Below are positions 31,099 through 31,242 of a DNA stretch of 31,242 nucleotides, in pieces (positions within the stretch are counted from its first letter, which is position 1; each line of letters begins with the position of its first letter). The translations under genes and the position numbers were made by a program. The stretch is taken from positions 1-31,242 of the forward strand of contig JASLEG010000256.1 in assembly GCA_030151225.1 (NCBI GenBank). Direction: 5' to 3'. The stretch is from Burkholderia sp. GTDB lineage: Bacteria > Pseudomonadota > Gammaproteobacteria > Burkholderiales > Burkholderiaceae. The notes below the pieces were generated by a model that ran no database searches, had not been told where the DNA came from, and saw nothing but the letters and a program-made list of their open reading frames with translations.

Positions 31099-31242
31099 AT
31101 GCACGCCGCCGCCCGCCCTCGTCCTTCCGTGTCCGCCACCGGCCGCGCGCTGCTGGCCGCGCTGTTCGCATGGTGCGCGCTGGCCGTGCTCGCCGCCGCG
31201 AGCGCGCACGCCGCCACGCCGGCGAGACCGGCCGGCCCGACC
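31099..31242 (+). CDS. start of a secreted protein, cut by the window end
   Basis: 48 residues are visible: a basic start (MHAAARPRPSVSATGR), a hydrophobic core (ALLAALFAWCALAVLAAAS) and an AHA-A cleavage site followed by a Pro/Ala-rich start of the mature part. This is a classic Sec signal peptide. The function cannot be told from this fragment. Confidence 0.6.
   Translation, partial: MHAAARPRPSVSATGRALLAALFAWCALAVLAAASAHAATPARPAGPT

Overview
The window looks like chromosomal DNA of a high-GC betaproteobacterium, most probably a Burkholderia. This is inferred from the very high GC and GC3, an FtrA-type regulator divergent from a rhodanese gene, an HpaR-type MarR regulator, a superinfection-immunity-type protein and an MreB-like paralogue. 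I could not run a search, so the species is not established.

The left part (1-15453) is ordinary accessory and housekeeping content. It holds the end of a c-type cytochrome protein, a sulfonate/nitrate-type ABC binding protein, a MOSC protein, an HpaR/MarR regulator and a small unknown protein. Then come a winged-helix regulator without a receiver domain (preceded by a palindromic GTAAC-site array), a trehalase predicted to be a lipoprotein, an MFS exporter, a DUF1653 protein, a rhomboid protease and an M20 dipeptidase. The last genes are the ftrA/rhodanese divergent pair, a superinfection-immunity-type membrane protein, a DUF2158 protein and an RpiR/SIS regulator. Two coding-like remnants (near 9077-9282 and 15600-15803) suggest past gene loss.

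The central part (about 15800-25980) is the most interesting. An AT-rich leader of about 600 bp with two strong inverted repeats opens a tightly packed plus-strand operon. In order it encodes an SGNH-hydrolase-like protein, a 30-residue lysine-rich peptide, and a 712-residue protein with two heme-oxygenase-like diiron oxidase (HDO) domains, the first degenerate. These are followed by a NodU/TobZ-type carbamoyltransferase, a 38-residue hydrophobic/cationic peptide, a TfdA/TauD-type Fe(II)/2-oxoglutarate oxygenase and two different ATP-grasp ligases. A LysE-family exporter follows 168 bp further on. Most junctions overlap by 1-4 bases. Together the genes imply a small secreted metabolite: an amino acid is oxidised (HDO and 2-oxoglutarate enzymes), O-carbamoylated, joined by two amide-forming ligases, and exported. 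I do not recognise the product; the two tiny peptides make the cluster unusual.

The right part starts with about 970 bp of non-coding DNA holding five copies of a rigid 68-bp module: two head-to-head DnaA-box-like sites, then a fixed 26-base gap, then a TTGATCCGA motif. Beyond it lie minus-strand genes for a small helical protein, a glycogen-debranching-type enzyme and an MreB-like actin homologue with a changed phosphate-1 motif. The window ends with the start of a secreted protein.
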